A stretch of DNA of 6,794 bases from Anaerolineae bacterium (GTDB lineage Bacteria; Chloroflexota; Anaerolineae; B4-G1). This document shows, in pieces, positions 5,627-6,794 of this stretch. Position 1 is the stretch's first letter. The number at the start of each line of letters is the position of its first letter. A program made the translations under genes and the position numbers. The notes beneath the pieces were generated by a model. It saw nothing but the letters and a program-made list of their open reading frames with translations. It was not told the origin of the DNA and did not search any database. Where the stretch lies: assembly GCA_030620125.1 (NCBI GenBank), contig JAUXFI010000113.1, positions 1 through 6,794 of the forward strand, given 5' to 3'.

Positions 5627-6794
5627 TCAGTCCCTCAGTATCGCCCGCGCCGCTACCAAACCCGAGGCCGAGGATTGCACCAGCCCGCGCGTGATGCCGG
5701 CCCCATCGCCGCAAGCGTACAGCCCGCGCACTTGCGTCTCCAGGTCGGGTGTCAACTTGACCCGGTTGGAGTAGAACTTGACCTCGACCCCGTAGAGCAG
5801 CGTATGGCGCGAGCACACGCCTGGCGTCACCTGATCCAGCGCGTGTAGCATTTCCAGGATATTGATGATATGACGATAGGGTAGCACCAACCCCAGGTCT
5901 CCCGGCGTGGCGCTCTTGAGCGTGGGATTGACGAGCGAACGGTTCAGCCGCTGTTCATTGGTGCGGCGGCCAGCCTCCAGGTCGCCCAGCCGTTGCACCA
6001 GCACGCCGCCGCTCAAGAGATTCGCCAGCCGGGCGATGGATTGGCCGTAGGCCACCGGATCGTCGAATGGCTCGGTAAAGCTCTTGCTCACCAGCAGGGC
6101 AAAGTTGGTGTTGGCTGTCTTGCGGTCGGCGTAGGAGTGGCCGTTGACCGTGACCACGCTGCCTGCGTGCTCCAGCGTGACCTCGCCGTAGGGACAGACG
6201 CAAAAGGTCCGCACCAGGTCGTCGAAGGCGCGCGAATAGTACAGGAACTTGAACTCGTAGAGCAGGTGGGTGAGAGGCTCTACCACCATTGCCGGTAGTT
6301 CGACCCGCACGCCCAGGTCCACGGGGTTACAGGTCAGCGCGAGCCCCAATTCACCGGCGACACGCTTGAGCCATTCGGCCCCCTCCCGTCCCGGCGCTAT
6401 GATCACTCGCGGCGCTTTGATCACCTCTCCCCGCTCTGTCTCGATGCCGATGACGGCCCCACTGTTGACCAGCACCCTTGCCACTGGCGTGAGCATCTCT
6501 ACGTGGACTCCCCGCTCCACCAGATCCTCGTACATCCGCCTCATGATCTCGGCGCTGTGCTCCGTGCCCATGTGACGGATGGGTACCGAGACGAGGCGCA
6601 ATCCAGCCAATATCTTTTCCAACTCTTTGTACTCGTTGGTGTGTCTACCGTAGACGTCCTCGTTGGCCCCATACTCTACGTACACGCCGTCCACTTCGTC
6701 AATCAGCGCCTGTGCTTGTTGCTCGCCCAGCAACTCGCCCAGCCGTCCGCCGGAAGCTGGTGAGAGCGTCAGTTTGCCGTCGCTGAAAGCCCCC
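5627..6794 (-). CDS. FAD-dependent dehydrogenase, COG2509-like, N-terminus cut by window edge
   Basis: The minus-strand frame is open from the right edge to the TGA at 5629–5627, 388 residues; the TTG at 6733 is an internal codon, not a likely start. The visible N-terminus begins GAFSDGKLTLSPASGG, the stretch that in this family follows the N-terminal dinucleotide-binding fold, so about 70–100 residues including the GxGxxG motif are missing. Further landmarks are APGREGAEWLKR in the middle, the glycine-rich ACGDGAGITRG near residue 361 that closes over the flavin, and a final helix SSASGLVAARAI. Family knowledge: these are soluble NAD(P)/FAD oxidoreductases related to the BaiN/HI0933-like and GidA-type flavoproteins; physiological substrates are mostly undefined. 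The visible part has CVCPYGEV, two cysteines close together that could be redox active, but this is a guess. The gene is convergent with the signalling operon and shares its terminator; no functional link is evident. Confidence 0.9.
   Translation of the reverse strand, partial: GAFSDGKLTLSPASGGRLGELLGEQQAQALIDEVDGVYVEYGANEDVYGRHTNEYKELEKILAGLRLVSVPIRHMGTEHSAEIMRRMYEDLVERGVHVEMLTPVARVLVNSGAVIGIETERGEVIKAPRVIIAPGREGAEWLKRVAGELGLALTCNPVDLGVRVELPAMVVEPLTHLLYEFKFLYYSRAFDDLVRTFCVCPYGEVTLEHAGSVVTVNGHSYADRKTANTNFALLVSKSFTEPFDDPVAYGQSIARLANLLSGGVLVQRLGDLEAGRRTNEQRLNRSLVNPTLKSATPGDLGLVLPYRHIINILEMLHALDQVTPGVCSRHTLLYGVEVKFYSNRVKLTPDLETQVRGLYACGDGAGITRGLVQSSASGLVAARAILRD

Noticed and set aside
5438..5848. 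136-codon plus-strand frame beginning inside the receiver remnant
   Set aside because: It matches neither half of the receiver domain and continues antisense through the end of the FAD dehydrogenase gene; no family resemblance was seen.

Overview
The window is GC-rich, tightly packed bacterial DNA dominated by cytoplasmic signal-transduction genes. The domain combinations (GAF–SpoIIE phosphatase, REC–GAF–HisKA_3 kinase, NarL-type regulator, several receiver domains close together, no membrane segments) and the style of the proteins fit an environmental Chloroflexota-like genome. No taxonomic marker is present, so that placement is a weak inference.

Layout. A leftward operon (minus strand, 2603 to 1) encodes a GAF–SpoIIE/PP2C-type serine phosphatase, then, with a 4-base ATGA overlap, a soluble HisKA–degenerate ATPase–receiver protein that runs off the left edge. 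Between 2603 and 2777 is a compact divergent promoter region. It holds a very good sigma70-type promoter for the phosphatase (ATGACA–17 bp–TATACT) and a perfect TATAAT box for the rightward operon. The position of the first promoter moves the phosphatase start to the ATG at 2603. The rightward operon (2777 to 5089) encodes a REC–GAF–HisKA_3–HATPase hybrid kinase and, 12 bp later, a NarL/FixJ-type response regulator with a LuxR helix-turn-helix, which together look like a complete two-component pair.

The interval 5090–5433 has no intact gene. Nothing is evident in 5090–5150. From 5151 to 5285 there is an elaborate nested palindrome: two REP-like hairpins in opposite orientation, enclosed by three successive inverted-repeat stems and edged by 12-bp direct repeats. 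An imperfect hairpin (5303–5332) and a strong, probably bidirectional, intrinsic terminator (5343–5385) follow. At 5434 a good ribosome binding site leads into the first 24 codons of a receiver domain, which then jumps frame directly to the end of a receiver domain. This is a response-regulator pseudogene that has lost its middle. A convergent minus-strand FAD-dependent dehydrogenase (COG2509-like), 5' truncated by the window edge, fills the rest.

Taken together, the centre looks like a signalling island. An input receiver on the HisKA_3 kinase could take phosphate from an outside kinase. That kinase would phosphorylate the NarL-type regulator. The divergent operon would give a serine-phosphatase output plus a HisKA–REC protein that seems unable to bind ATP and may act as a phosphotransfer or decoy element. 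The links between the two operons are inferred from proximity only.
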